64,000 bases of DNA from BOG-908 sp963850605. GTDB taxonomy: Bacteria > Pseudomonadota > Alphaproteobacteria > Acetobacterales > Acetobacteraceae. The position numbers were made by a program, and so were the translations under genes. Location of the stretch: contig CAWKLX010000003.1 of the NCBI GenBank assembly GCA_963850605.1, positions 613,200-677,199 of the forward strand, read 5' to 3'. The notes below the pieces were generated by a model. The model saw only the letters and a list, made by a program, of their open reading frames with translations, was not told the DNA's origin and searched no databases. Below, in pieces: positions 26,681-36,047 of this stretch; position 1 is the first letter of the stretch; the number at the start of each line of letters is the position of its first letter.

Positions 26681-28066
26681 ATGTTCGACGCGCTGTCGGA
26701 CAAGTTCACCGGCATCTTCGACGGCCTCCGCAAGCGCGGGGCGCTGAGCGAAGGAGACGTGACCGAGGCGCTGCGGGAAGTGCGCCTGGCCATGCTGGAC
26801 GCCGACGTGGCGCTGCCGGTGGTGAAGGATTTCGTGGCCCGCGTGCGCGAGCGGGCCATCGGCGCGGAAGTGCTGTCCGCCGTCTCGCCGGGCCAGCAGG
26901 TCGCCAAGATCGTCAACGATGCGCTTGTCGAAGCCCTGGGGGGCGCGGGCGCTGTACCCTTAAATTTGTCCACCACTCCGCCCGCCCCCATCTTGATGGT
27001 CGGCCTGCAAGGCTCCGGCAAGACCACCACCTCGGGCAAGCTGGCGCTGCGGCTTGCCGGGCGCGAAAAGCGTCGCGTGCTGCTGGCCAGTTTGGATACG
27101 CAACGCCCCGCCGCCCAACTGCAACTCGCCCAACTGGCCGAGCGCGCCGGCGTGCCCAGCCTTCCCATCGTCGCCGGCCAGACCCCGGTGCAGATCGCCC
27201 GCCGCGCCATGGAGACCGGCCGACGCGAGGGTTTCGACGTCGTCATCCTCGACACCGCCGGCCGCCTGTCCATCGACCAAGCGCTGATGGACGAGGTGCG
27301 CGAGATACGCGCCGTCACCAATCCGGTCGAAACGCTCCTTGTGGTCGATGCGATGACCGGGCAGGACGCGGTGCAGACCGCCCAAGCTTTTAACGATGCC
27401 GTCGGTGTCACCGGCATCGTCCTGACCCGTATGGATGGCGATGCGCGCGGCGGCGCCGCCCTCTCCATGCGCCACGTCACCGGCGCGCCGATCAAATTCT
27501 CCGGCAGCGGCGAGAAAATCGACGCGTTGGAGGAATTCCACCCCGAACGCGTCGCCGGCCGCATCCTGGGCCTGGGCGACATCGTGGGCCTGGTCGAACG
27601 TGCGTCGGAGACTATCGACCAGGACGAGGCCGAACGCGTCGCCAAGCGGATGATGCGCGGCCAGTTCACGCTGGAGGATTACGCGGCACAACTGCGTCAG
27701 ATCAGCAAGATGGGCTCGATCAGCAACATCCTGGGCATGCTGCCCGGCATGGGCCAGATGAAGTCGCAGATCGAGAACGCCAACATCGATACGACCGTCT
27801 TCAAACGCCAGCAAGCGATCATCGGCTCGATGACGGTGAAGGAACGCCGCGCGCCGGACATCATCAAGGCCAGCCGCAAGAAGCGCATAGCGTCCGGCTC
27901 CGGTACCACCGTGCAGGACGTCAACAAGCTGCTCAAACAATTCGACGACATGAGCACGATGATGAAACGCATGGGCAAGCTCGGCCAAAAAGGCCTGATG
28001 CGCCAAGGCCTCGGCGCGTTGATGCCCAAAGGTATGGGCCAGCAACAACGCCCTCGCGGCTACTAG
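26681..28066 (+). CDS. ffh: Signal recognition particle protein Ffh
   Basis: A 461-residue GTPase. It has an N-domain, G-domain with G1 GLQGSGKTTT (about 108-117), DTQRPAA, DTAGRL (G3) and TRMDGDARGG (G4), and a methionine-rich M domain (GMLPGMGQMK; MMKRMGKL). It binds 4.5S RNA and signal peptides and targets nascent membrane proteins to FtsY/SecYEG. A strong GGAG-type site lies upstream of the ATG. It is the first gene of the classic ffh-rpsP-rimM-trmD-rplS order. Confidence 0.97.
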   Translation: MFDALSDKFTGIFDGLRKRGALSEGDVTEALREVRLAMLDADVALPVVKDFVARVRERAIGAEVLSAVSPGQQVAKIVNDALVEALGGAGAVPLNLSTTPPAPILMVGLQGSGKTTTSGKLALRLAGREKRRVLLASLDTQRPAAQLQLAQLAERAGVPSLPIVAGQTPVQIARRAMETGRREGFDVVILDTAGRLSIDQALMDEVREIRAVTNPVETLLVVDAMTGQDAVQTAQAFNDAVGVTGIVLTRMDGDARGGAALSMRHVTGAPIKFSGSGEKIDALEEFHPERVAGRILGLGDIVGLVERASETIDQDEAERVAKRMMRGQFTLEDYAAQLRQISKMGSISNILGMLPGMGQMKSQIENANIDTTVFKRQQAIIGSMTVKERRAPDIIKASRKKRIASGSGTTVQDVNKLLKQFDDMSTMMKRMGKLGQKGLMRQGLGALMPKGMGQQQRPRGY

Positions 28067-28110
28067 CCGTACTTTCTGACAACCGACAGCTGACGACTGG
28101 AAACTGTTTC

Positions 28111-28452
28111 ATGAGCCTGAAAATCCGCCTTGCCCGTGCCGGCGCGAAAAAGCGCCCCTACTACCACATCGTCATCGCCGACAGCCGCTCCCCGCGCGAC
28201 GGTCGCTTCATCGAAAAGGTCGGCAGCTACAACCCGATGCTGCCGGCCGAGCACGCCGAGCGCATCCGCCTGCAGGACGAGCGCATCAAACACTGGCTGA
28301 GCGAAGGCGCGCTCGCCACAGACCGCGTCGCCCGTTTCCTGGGCAATGCCGGCCTGATGGCCAAGCCCACCTACGCAGAGCAGCCCAAGCAGTCCGCACC
28401 CAAGAAAAAGGCGCAGGAACGGGCCAAGGCCGCGGCGGCCGCCGCCGGCTGA
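28111..28452 (+). CDS. rpsP: 30S ribosomal protein S16
   Basis: The 113-residue product has the S16 start (SLKIRLARAGAKKRPYYHIV, shown by its core KIRLAR and KKRPYYHIV) and the IEKVGSYNP motif. A lysine/alanine-rich tail extends it beyond the 80-90 residues of E. coli S16, common in alphaproteobacteria. It lies 44 nt after ffh and 1 nt before rimM. Confidence 0.97.
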   Translation: MSLKIRLARAGAKKRPYYHIVIADSRSPRDGRFIEKVGSYNPMLPAEHAERIRLQDERIKHWLSEGALATDRVARFLGNAGLMAKPTYAEQPKQSAPKKKAQERAKAAAAAAG

Positions 28453-28453
28453 C

Positions 28454-28978
28454 GTGACCAACTCGCGCATCCTGATGGGCGTGGTGGGCCGGCCGCACGG
28501 CGTGCGGGGGTTGGTGCACGTGCACAGCTATACTGCCGAGCCCGCCGACCTGTCCCGTTACAGCCCGCTGCTGGATGAGAGCGGACGCGCCTGGTCGGTG
28601 GTCTGGCGCGGCGAGGGCCTGGCCGAGCTCCGTAACGCGGAAGGTCGCGCCCTGGCTGATCGGAGCGCCGCGGAGCGCCTGGTCAACACCCGTTTTTACG
28701 TGGATCGCGACCGCCTGCCTGCCCCGGACGCCGACGAATTCTACCTGGCCGACCTGGTCGGGCTGGAAGCGCGCGACGCGGCCGGCACCAGGCTGGGCCA
28801 GGTTGCCGCCGTGCACGATTACGGCGCCGGCACCAGCCTGGAAATCGAGCGCCCAGAAGCCAACCCGCTGCTTATCCCGTTCACCCGCGCCGCCGTGCCG
28901 GACGTGGATGTGCGCGCTGGTCACCTGACCATCGACCCCCCGGCCGAAATCGAGTTGTCGAGCGAGGCGGCCGCATGA
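28454..28978 (+). CDS. rimM: Ribosome maturation factor RimM
   Basis: The 174-residue product begins at GTG 28454, one base after the rpsP stop. It has the RimM N-terminal motif GRPHGVRG and a PRC-barrel-like C-terminal part (FYLADLVGLEARD; LIPFTRAAVPDVD). It binds S19 and helps 30S head maturation. It overlaps trmD by ATGA (28975-28978). Confidence 0.95.
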   Translation: MTNSRILMGVVGRPHGVRGLVHVHSYTAEPADLSRYSPLLDESGRAWSVVWRGEGLAELRNAEGRALADRSAAERLVNTRFYVDRDRLPAPDADEFYLADLVGLEARDAAGTRLGQVAAVHDYGAGTSLEIERPEANPLLIPFTRAAVPDVDVRAGHLTIDPPAEIELSSEAAA

Positions 28979-29667
28979 TCTGGCGCGCGACTGTCCTGAC
29001 CCTGTTCCCGAACATGTTTCCAGGGCCGCTGGGGGACTCGCTGGCCGGCCGCGCGCTGGCAAACGGCGTGTGGTCGCTCGACGTCAGCGACATCCGCGCA
29101 GCCAGCACCGATCGTCATGGCCGGGTTGACGACGCACCCTTTGGCGGCGGCGCCGGCATGGTCATGCGGCCCGACGTGGTTGCGGTGGCACTCGGTGCCG
29201 TGCGCGACGACCGTCCCACAGTGTATCTGACACCACGCGGTCGCCCCTTCGTGCAGGCCGATGCCGAGCGTTTCGCCGCCGGCCCAGGCGCGGTGCTGCT
29301 ATGCGGCCGCTACGAGGGCGTGGATCAGCGCGCCATCGAGGCGTCCGGTGCCGAGGAAATCAGCGTCGGCGACTACGTGCTGTCCGGCGGCGAGTTGCCG
29401 GCCATGCTGCTGCTTGACGCCTGCGTGCGCCTGCTGCCAGGCGTCATGGGCGAGTCAGACAGCGCCACCGAGGAGAGTTTTGCGGACGGCCTGCTAGAAT
29501 ACCCCCATTACACCCGTCCCGCCGAATGGGACGGCCGCGCCGTGCCCCCCGTCCTGCTGTCTGGAAATCATGCGGCCATTCGCGCCTGGCGCCGGGAACA
29601 GGCCGAATGCGTCACACGCGAACGCCGCCCCGATCTGTGGGCCGCCCATGCGAACGCCTCTCGTTAG
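28975..29667 (+). CDS. trmD: tRNA (guanine-N1)-methyltransferase TrmD
   Basis: A 230-residue SPOUT methyltransferase that makes m1G37 in tRNAs. Motifs are PFGGGAGMV near residue 57, LLCGRYEGVDQR (SAM knot) and YVLSGGELPAM. Length fits the family. It overlaps rimM by 4 nt and is followed 27 nt later by rplS, the standard order. Confidence 0.96.
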   Translation: MIWRATVLTLFPNMFPGPLGDSLAGRALANGVWSLDVSDIRAASTDRHGRVDDAPFGGGAGMVMRPDVVAVALGAVRDDRPTVYLTPRGRPFVQADAERFAAGPGAVLLCGRYEGVDQRAIEASGAEEISVGDYVLSGGELPAMLLLDACVRLLPGVMGESDSATEESFADGLLEYPHYTRPAEWDGRAVPPVLLSGNHAAIRAWRREQAECVTRERRPDLWAAHANASR

Positions 29668-29694
29668 CCTCGTCTTCAAAAAGGATTTTTCACC

Positions 29695-30084
29695 ATGAAC
29701 CTGCTGCAAACATTCGAGGCCGAGGAGGTCGCGCGTCTCACCGCCGCCCGCGCCGTGCCGGACTTCGCCCCTGGCGACACGGTAAAAGTGTCAGTGCGCG
29801 TCGTCGAAGGCGAGCGCACGCGTGTGCAGGCCTACGAAGGCGTCGTTATCGCCCGCAGCAACCGTGGCCTGAACAGCAATTTCACCGTCCGCAAAATCAG
29901 CTACGGCGAAGGCGTGGAGCGCGTCTTCCCGCTCTACTCTCCGCAGATCGCTGCCATCGACGTGGTGCGCCGCGGCGACGTGCGCCGTGCCAAGCTGTAT
30001 TATTTGCGTGGCCGCCGCGGCAAGTCCGCCCGCATCGCGGAAAAGGCGCGCGAGACACCGAAGGACATAGCGGCTGCGGAGTAG
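29695..30084 (+). CDS. rplS: 50S ribosomal protein L19
   Basis: The 129-residue product carries the L19 features FAPGDTVKVSVRV, the GVVIARSNRGLNSNFTVRKIS block (key part NSNFTVRK) and RVFPLYSPQI. The C-terminus has a short extension beyond E. coli L19. It is the last gene of the ffh operon. Confidence 0.96.
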   Translation: MNLLQTFEAEEVARLTAARAVPDFAPGDTVKVSVRVVEGERTRVQAYEGVVIARSNRGLNSNFTVRKISYGEGVERVFPLYSPQIAAIDVVRRGDVRRAKLYYLRGRRGKSARIAEKARETPKDIAAAE

Positions 30085-30096
30085 GCAGGGCTTGGG

Positions 30097-30172
30097 GGCT
30101 CTGCCCCTGGGCCTCCGCTGAGGACAGGCGTCCTTAGAAGCTGCCTCAAGTAGGGGGGCCAGGGGCAGAGCC
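30097..30172. repeat. Inverted repeat between rplS and leuC
   Basis: Perfect 14-bp arms GGCTCTGCCCCTGG (30097-30110) and CCAGGGGCAGAGCC (30159-30172) are separated by 48 nt. It may form a large hairpin ending the rplS transcript, or be a small dispersed GC-rich element. No open frame is present in the gap. Confidence 0.6.
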
Positions 30173-30203
30173 GCTGGCCTTCACCAATCGAGAGGTCAAC
30201 ACC

Positions 30204-31604
30204 ATGCCGCGCACGTTGTTCGATAAAGTCTGGGACGCGCACGTCGTCGAGCGCCTGCCGGACGGCACCTGCGTTCTCTACATCGACCGTCATCTGGTGC
30301 ACGAGGTCACCTCGCCGCAAGCCTTCGAGGGGCTGCGCTCGGCCGGCCGGCGCGTGCGCAGGCCAGATGCCACAATCGCCGTGACCGACCACAACGTCCC
30401 CACGTCGGACCGCCGCTCCGGCATCGCCGAGCCGGACAGCCGGCTGCAGGTCGAAACGCTCGAACGCAACGTCGCTGAATTCGGCGTGCCGTATTTTCCG
30501 CTGCTTGATGCGCGCCAGGGTATCGTGCACATTGTGGGTCCGGAACAAGGTTTGTCCTTGCCTGGCATGACGATCGTGTGTGGCGATTCGCACACCTCCA
30601 CACATGGCGCACTCGGCGCCCTGGCCTTCGGCATCGGCACGTCCGAAGTCGAACACGTGCTGGCGACACAAACTCTCCTGCAGCGGCCGGCCAAGAACAT
30701 GCTGGTACGCGTCGAAGGCACGCTCGCCCGCGGTGTTACGGCCAAGGATGTCGTGCTGGCCATCATCGGCCGCATCGGCACCGCGGGCGGCACCGGTCAC
30801 GTCATCGAATACGCAGGCAGCGCCATACGTGCTCTGGACATGGCCGGACGCCTGACCGTGTGCAACATGTCGATTGAGGCAGGCGCTCGCGCTGGCATGA
30901 TTGCACCAGACGACATCACTTTCGACTACGTGCGCGGCCGCCCGTATGCGCCAGCGGGCGAGGCCTTAGACCACGCGATCGCTTACTGGCGCACGCTGGC
31001 CAGCGACAAGGGTGCCGTGTACGACAAAGTCGTCGACATACAGGCGGACACAATCGCGCCCATGGTGAGCTGGGGCACCAGTCCCGAAACGGTTATCTCC
31101 ATCGATGGCACGGTGCCCGATCCCGCTCATGTGCAAGACGACGCAAAACGCGCCGACATGCAGCGCATGCTGGACTACATGGCGCTTCAGCCCGGGCAAA
31201 AAATCGCCGGCGTTCCGATCGACGTGGTGTTCATCGGCAGTTGTACGAACGCGCGTATCGAGGATCTGCGCGCAGCCGCCGGCATCGTTCGCGGGCATCA
31301 CACGTCGCCAGGCGTGCGTGCCATGGTCGTGCCCGGCTCCGGCCTGGTCAAACTCGTCGCCGAAGCGGAAGGCCTGGACCGTGTCTTTCTCGATGCTGGC
31401 TTCGAATGGCGCGAGGCGGGATGCTCGATGTGCCTGGGCATGAACCCCGACAAGCTCACGCCCGGCCAGCGCTGCGCCAGCACGTCCAACCGCAATTTCG
31501 AGGGCCGGCAAGGCCCGGGCGGCCGTACGCACCTGCTCTCGCCGGCGATGGCGGCGGCCGCTGCCGTGACCGGTATGTTGACCGATGTCCGGGATTTTTC
31601 CTGA
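30204..31604 (+). CDS. leuC: 3-isopropylmalate dehydratase large subunit
   Basis: The 466-residue aconitase-family protein has the three Fe-S cysteines in GSCTNARIEDL and GCSMCLGMN, and the substrate motif GDSHTSTHGA. With LeuD it isomerises 2- to 3-isopropylmalate in leucine synthesis. Length equals E. coli LeuC. leuD starts 3 nt after its stop, then leuB. Confidence 0.97.
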   Translation: MPRTLFDKVWDAHVVERLPDGTCVLYIDRHLVHEVTSPQAFEGLRSAGRRVRRPDATIAVTDHNVPTSDRRSGIAEPDSRLQVETLERNVAEFGVPYFPLLDARQGIVHIVGPEQGLSLPGMTIVCGDSHTSTHGALGALAFGIGTSEVEHVLATQTLLQRPAKNMLVRVEGTLARGVTAKDVVLAIIGRIGTAGGTGHVIEYAGSAIRALDMAGRLTVCNMSIEAGARAGMIAPDDITFDYVRGRPYAPAGEALDHAIAYWRTLASDKGAVYDKVVDIQADTIAPMVSWGTSPETVISIDGTVPDPAHVQDDAKRADMQRMLDYMALQPGQKIAGVPIDVVFIGSCTNARIEDLRAAAGIVRGHHTSPGVRAMVVPGSGLVKLVAEAEGLDRVFLDAGFEWREAGCSMCLGMNPDKLTPGQRCASTSNRNFEGRQGPGGRTHLLSPAMAAAAAVTGMLTDVRDFS

Positions 31605-31606
31605 CC

Positions 31607-32230
31607 ATGCGCGCGTTCACCACGCTGACAGGCGTGGCCGCTCCGCTGCCGATGGCCAACGTGGATACGGACAAGATCATCCCCGCGCGTTTTCTCAAGA
31701 CGATCAAGCGCAGCGGCCTCGGCGTGCACCTGTTCGACACGCTGCGCTATGACGCGGATGGTGCCGAGCGCTCCGATTTCGTGCTGAACCAGCCGGCCTA
31801 TCGCGACGCCGAAATCCTCATCACCTACGAGAATTTTGGCTGCGGATCGTCGCGCGAGCATGCACCCTGGGCGTTGCTGGATTTCGGCATCAGATGCGTC
31901 ATCGCGCCCGATTTCGCTGACATCTTTCAAACGAACTGTTTCAAAAACGGCATTCTCCCAATCGCCTTGCCGCGCAACGCTTGCGAGTTTTTGATGGAAG
32001 ACTCCCGCATGGGCGCCAACGCGCGTATTACCGTCGATTTGCAACGTCAGGTGGTGGTTCGCCCGAACGGCCACGAAATCTCTTTCAACGTCGATCCTTT
32101 GCAGCGCCAAATGTTGCTGCAAGGGCTTGACGAGATCGGACAGACCATGCAGCGCGGGCCGGCCATCGACACGTTCGAGGCACGGCAGCAGCAGGAGCAA
32201 CCCTGGATGCCGTCAATCGCCGTGAGGTGA
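31607..32230 (+). CDS. leuD: 3-isopropylmalate dehydratase small subunit
   Basis: The 207-residue swivel-domain subunit has NVDTDKIIPARFLK near the N-terminus, NFGCGSSREHAPWAL, and FKNGILPIAL. It partners LeuC. ATG 31607 follows the leuC stop by 2 nt; the longer open frame upstream is a leuC shadow. Confidence 0.96.
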   Translation: MRAFTTLTGVAAPLPMANVDTDKIIPARFLKTIKRSGLGVHLFDTLRYDADGAERSDFVLNQPAYRDAEILITYENFGCGSSREHAPWALLDFGIRCVIAPDFADIFQTNCFKNGILPIALPRNACEFLMEDSRMGANARITVDLQRQVVVRPNGHEISFNVDPLQRQMLLQGLDEIGQTMQRGPAIDTFEARQQQEQPWMPSIAVR

Positions 32231-32243
32231 ACGGGGGCAAACC

Positions 32244-33356
32244 ATGACTGCGCGCAAGAAACTGCTGTTATTGCCGGGCGACGGAATCGGCCCGGAAGTG
32301 ATGCGAGAGGTCAAGCGCATCATCGACTGGTTGCAGCGCCGTCGCGGCGTCGCCTTCGACATCGAGGAGGACCTTGTCGGCGGTGCCAGCATCGACGCAC
32401 GCGGCACGCCGTTGTCGCATGCCACCCTCGACCTCGCGCGCGAGTCGGATGCCATCCTGTTCGGCGCTGTCGGCGGCCCCGCCTGGGACGGGCAGTCTTT
32501 CGAAAGACGGCCGGAAGCCGCCATCATCGGACTGCGCGGGGAACTCGGTCTGTTCGCCAATTTGCGGCCAGCGATTGTGTACGACCCGCTCGTCAATGCC
32601 AGCACGCTGAAACCCGAAATCGTGCGCGGCCTGAACCTCATGATCGTGCGCGAAAGCACCGGCGGCGTCTATTTCGGGGAGCCGCGCGGCATCGAAACCT
32701 TGTCCGACGGCACCAAGCGCGGTGTCAATACCGAGGTGTATACCACACACGAAGTAGAACGCGTCGGCCGTGTCGCATTCGACCTGGCGCGCAAGCGCCA
32801 AAAACGCGTGGCAAGCGTTGAGAAATCCAATGTGATGGAAAGCGGATTGCTGTGGCGGCAAACAATCACCGCGCTGCACGCGCGCGAATACCCCGATGTT
32901 GCACTCAGCCACGTGCTCGCCGATAACTGCGCGATGCAGCTGGTGCGTCAGCCGCTGCAGTTCGACGTCATCGTCACCACGAACCTGTTCGGCGACCTGC
33001 TCTCGGATCTCGCCGCCATGCTGACCGGCAGCCTCGGCATGCTGCCTTCCGCCACGCTGGGCGCGGTGGCACCGGATGGGCGCCGCCCCGCGCTGTACGA
33101 GCCGATCCACGGCAGCGCGCCCGACATTGCGGGCCGCGGCATCGCCAACCCGCTCGCACAAATCCTCAGCTTCGCCTTGCTGCTGCGCTATTCCTTGGAA
33201 CAGGAGGATTTGGCCGCAGAACTGGAAGCGGCGGTCGTCCGCGTGTTGGGCAACGGCCTGCGCACTCCCGACATCATGGTCCACGGCGCTGCCCGAGTGG
33301 GCACCGGGGTCATGGGCGAGGCAGTGTTGCGCGAACTGGAAAAAGCGGCGGCTTAA
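32244..33356 (+). CDS. leuB: 3-isopropylmalate dehydrogenase
   Basis: The 370-residue NAD-dependent decarboxylating dehydrogenase has LLPGDGIGPEV at the start, RESTGGVYFG, VEKSNVMESGLLWR (where the usual motif has DKANV), and GSAPDIAG. It makes 2-oxoisocaproate for leucine. It is third in the leuCDB unit; tRNA-Arg begins 48 nt downstream. Confidence 0.96.
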   Translation: MTARKKLLLLPGDGIGPEVMREVKRIIDWLQRRRGVAFDIEEDLVGGASIDARGTPLSHATLDLARESDAILFGAVGGPAWDGQSFERRPEAAIIGLRGELGLFANLRPAIVYDPLVNASTLKPEIVRGLNLMIVRESTGGVYFGEPRGIETLSDGTKRGVNTEVYTTHEVERVGRVAFDLARKRQKRVASVEKSNVMESGLLWRQTITALHAREYPDVALSHVLADNCAMQLVRQPLQFDVIVTTNLFGDLLSDLAAMLTGSLGMLPSATLGAVAPDGRRPALYEPIHGSAPDIAGRGIANPLAQILSFALLLRYSLEQEDLAAELEAAVVRVLGNGLRTPDIMVHGAARVGTGVMGEAVLRELEKAAA

Positions 33357-33404
33357 CGCCCTTGCAGGCGATACGCCCCTGGGCTAAACCGCCGCCTCCG
33401 CACA

Positions 33405-33481
33405 GCACCCGTAGCTCAATTGGATAGAGCACCAGACTACGAATTTGGGGGTTGGAGGTTCGAGTCCTTCCGGGTGCGCCA
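33405..33481 (+). tRNA. tRNA-Arg (anticodon ACG)
   Basis: A 77-nt cloverleaf. The acceptor stem is GCACCCG/CGGGTGC, the D-arm GCTC...GAGC, the anticodon stem CCAGA/TTTGG with loop CTACGAA, and the T-arm has TTCGAGT. CCA is encoded at 33479-33481. The A34 would be deaminated to inosine by TadA to read CGU/CGC/CGA. Confidence 0.95.
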
Positions 33482-33492
33482 GCGTCCTCACT

Positions 33493-34173
33493 TCATATCG
33501 GCCAGGGTGAGACGCCGATCAGGTGTGCGTGCCCGCCCAGCATGAGCGCATAAGCCGCAACCCCCGCGGCAGGCCGCCACCAGCCCAGTTCGGGCCAGGA
33601 TAGTTTCGACCGGCCAGAGAGCACGGCCGCGAACGGCAAGATGCTCGTCTGGCGCGCGAACCCATCCCATGCCTCAGCGCCCAGAGCCCGCCGGCGCTTG
33701 GCGTCGATAGACACAGTGCCCGCCAGCGAAACCACGGCCAGGCTGGCGAAGAACAGCAGCGAAGCCGCATCGCCATTGCCCACCAGGTGCACGCCAGCCC
33801 AGATCGCCACGCCGATCAGGAACGGATGCCGCGTAACGCGAACGATGCCGCGCGGGGGCTGGCTGGCCAATCCTTCCTGCGCGACCGAGGTGGGGTTCGG
33901 CGTGGTCAGCCCAATGACCACCAGCAGGAAAGCCGGCAACATCAGCGCGATGGCGAACGGCTTCCACCACTGCAACTGGCCCCAGGTCTCGATGTAGGGG
34001 GCGCCCTTATAGGCGCTCACCAGCCAGACGATCGTGGCCACAGAGGCAACCGAGAACACCACCATGTAGGCGGGAAGCCCGATGGCGGCCACCAGCCGGT
34101 CGCGCAGTCTGGTGCCGCTGACTCCAAGGTGGATCAGGGTGAAAGCAAGGGCCGCCAGCGCGAGGGATATCAT
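33493..34173 (-). CDS. NnrU family membrane protein
   Basis: The 226-residue product has about six membrane segments and the NnrU/isoprenylcysteine-methyltransferase-like motifs RVTRHPFLIGVAIWAGVHL (key part TRHPFLIG) and a late RRRALGAEAW. Relatives occur with nitric-oxide reduction and carotenoid genes; the exact reaction is not known. It is convergent with the tRNA-Arg gene. Confidence 0.8.
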   Translation of the reverse strand: MISLALAALAFTLIHLGVSGTRLRDRLVAAIGLPAYMVVFSVASVATIVWLVSAYKGAPYIETWGQLQWWKPFAIALMLPAFLLVVIGLTTPNPTSVAQEGLASQPPRGIVRVTRHPFLIGVAIWAGVHLVGNGDAASLLFFASLAVVSLAGTVSIDAKRRRALGAEAWDGFARQTSILPFAAVLSGRSKLSWPELGWWRPAAGVAAYALMLGGHAHLIGVSPWPI

Positions 34174-34213
34174 ACCGGCAATGTGCGCCCACCCCGGCCG
34201 GGCGCAAGCGCTT

Positions 34214-34555
34214 CTACTTGCTTTCGGACGCCGCGCCCGAGTTCAGCACGGTGGACAACGTGTCCTTGGCCACCGTTACGCGTACGTTGGGCGCGATCTC
34301 CACCTCTATCTCGTTGGCCCCGTCCCGCACTTTCTGCACCACACCGACGATGCCGCCGGCCGTCAGCACGCGGTCGCCGCGCTTTACGGCCGCGATCTGC
34401 GCCTTCAGTGCTTTTTGCTGCTGTTGCTGCGGGCGGATCATCAGGAAATAGAAGACGACGAAGATCAGCACCAGTGGCAGGAACTGCATCACCTGCGCAC
34501 TGGCGATACCGCCGGCCGCCTCCTGCGCGTGGGCATCCGAAATCAGCGAAAACAT
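34214..34555 (-). CDS. yajC: Preprotein translocase subunit YajC
   Basis: The 113-residue product has a single membrane segment (FLPLVLIFVVFYFLMIRPQ) and the YajC hallmark RPQQQQQK followed by GDRVLTAGGIVG. It belongs to the SecDF-YajC accessory complex of the Sec translocon. secD and secF are not in the window downstream; NnrU follows instead. Confidence 0.93.
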   Translation of the reverse strand: MFSLISDAHAQEAAGGIASAQVMQFLPLVLIFVVFYFLMIRPQQQQQKALKAQIAAVKRGDRVLTAGGIVGVVQKVRDGANEIEVEIAPNVRVTVAKDTLSTVLNSGAASESK

Positions 34556-34633
34556 CTTTTAGTCATCCCGGTTGGGTTGCGGCATGTCGCGGCGCACCAT
34601 AGGTTCCGGCCTTCCCCCGTCAAGCGGCCCTTC

Positions 34634-35494
34634 ATGGACACGAACGATCTGCTGCGTCGCATCGCGGACGCGCTGGAGCGGCTGGCGCCGCCGCCCGACA
34701 CGCCTCTCTGTGTGGACCATGCGGACGCGTTCGTCTGGCATCCGCCAAGCGCCGGGCACGGCGCGCGCCTGGTGCCAGTGCCGCATGTGACGCGCGTGGG
34801 GCTACATTTGCTGCGCGGCATCGATCACCCGGCGCGCATCCTGCTCGACAACACGCATAAGTTCGCCGCCGGAAGGCCGGCCAACAACGCCATGCTGTGG
34901 GGCGCGCGTGGCATGGGTAAGTCCAGCCTGATCAAGGCCGTGCACGCTGCCGTCAACGCCTCTTCGCCGGGCGCGCTGGCCCTCATCGAAATCTTTCGTG
35001 GCGATATCGCCACCTTGCCAGACCTGCTCGATCGATTGCGCGACACGAACCGGCGCATACTGGTATTCTGCGATGACCTTTCATTCGAGCGAGAGGACGC
35101 CGACTACAAGGCGCTGAAATCGGTGCTGGATGGCGGGATCGCCGGGCGGCCGCCAAATGTGCTGTTCTACGCCACCAGCAATCGCCGCCATCTGATGCCG
35201 CGCGATATGATCGAGAACGAGGCCGCCACCGCCATCTCCCCAGGCGAGGCGACCGAAGAAAAAGTATCCCTGTCGGACCGTTTCGGTCTGTGGCTGGGCT
35301 TCCATGGCTGTGACCAAGCCACCTATCTGGCGATGGTCGAAGGCTACGCAGCCGCGTTCGGCGTTGGAATGGACACCGAATCGTTGCTGGCGGCCGCACG
35401 GGAATGGGCGGTCACGCGCGGCGCCCGGTCCGGACGCGTCGCGTGGCAATTCATCCAGTCGCTCGCCGGCGATCCTCCTGCAGCCGGGGCATGA
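34634..35494 (+). CDS. DUF815 family AAA-type ATPase
   Basis: The 286-residue product has Walker A GARGMGKSSL (about 96-105), Walker B-like RILVFCDDLSFE, and the family string ATSNRRHLMPRDM. DUF815 ATPases have no firm function. It is divergent from yajC (78 nt apart). Its 3' end overlaps the convergent moaB-like gene by 44 nt. Confidence 0.9.
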   Translation: MDTNDLLRRIADALERLAPPPDTPLCVDHADAFVWHPPSAGHGARLVPVPHVTRVGLHLLRGIDHPARILLDNTHKFAAGRPANNAMLWGARGMGKSSLIKAVHAAVNASSPGALALIEIFRGDIATLPDLLDRLRDTNRRILVFCDDLSFEREDADYKALKSVLDGGIAGRPPNVLFYATSNRRHLMPRDMIENEAATAISPGEATEEKVSLSDRFGLWLGFHGCDQATYLAMVEGYAAAFGVGMDTESLLAAAREWAVTRGARSGRVAWQFIQSLAGDPPAAGA

Positions 35495-35999
35495 GCTCCA
35501 CAAAATTGCAGGGCATGTGGCGATTGTCGAGCTGCCACACCAGTATGTCGTCCCAGCCATCTTTTACGGCACCCGTGCTGCCCGGCAATGCAAATAGATA
35601 GGTGCCACGTGCGACACCGGCCAGTGCGCGCGACTGAATGGTGGAGGTGCCGATCTTCGCGTAGCTCAGCATCCGAAACAGCTCCCCAAAGCCTTCGATG
35701 CGTTTTTCAAGCACGCGATCGAACGCTTCCGGCGTCACGTCGCGTCCGGTTACACCGGTGCCGCCCGTGCTGACGACCACATCGATAGCCGGATCGGCGA
35801 TCCAGCCGCTCAGCCGGGCAACGATCGCATCCGCGTCGTCGCGTTCGATCGCGCGATCGGCGAGCACATGTCCCGCCGCCTGAACGCGCGCGGCAAGTAT
35901 GTCGCCCGACGTATCCGTGCTGGCGTCACGCGTGTCCGATACGGTGAGCACCGCGATGTGCACCGGCGTAAAGGTCATCGTCTCAACTAGGCGGGACAT
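35451..35999 (-). CDS. moaB: Molybdenum cofactor biosynthesis protein MoaB
   Basis: A 182-residue MoaB/MogA-fold protein with the molybdopterin-binding motif VVSTGGTGVTGRDVTPEAF and LPGSTGAVKDGWDDIL. It adenylylates molybdopterin or is an accessory. Start ATG 35999 is chosen; a farther ATG at 36032 and a nearer one (MTFTPV) are possible. It links to the mocA/xdhC genes at 13.6-15.3 kb. Confidence 0.88.
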   Translation of the reverse strand: MSRLVETMTFTPVHIAVLTVSDTRDASTDTSGDILAARVQAAGHVLADRAIERDDADAIVARLSGWIADPAIDVVVSTGGTGVTGRDVTPEAFDRVLEKRIEGFGELFRMLSYAKIGTSTIQSRALAGVARGTYLFALPGSTGAVKDGWDDILVWQLDNRHMPCNFVELMPRLQEDRRRATG

Positions 36000-36047
36000 T
36001 GCTGCCTCTCTCTTCTTTCTCCAAACAAACAAAGAACCCTTTACAGA

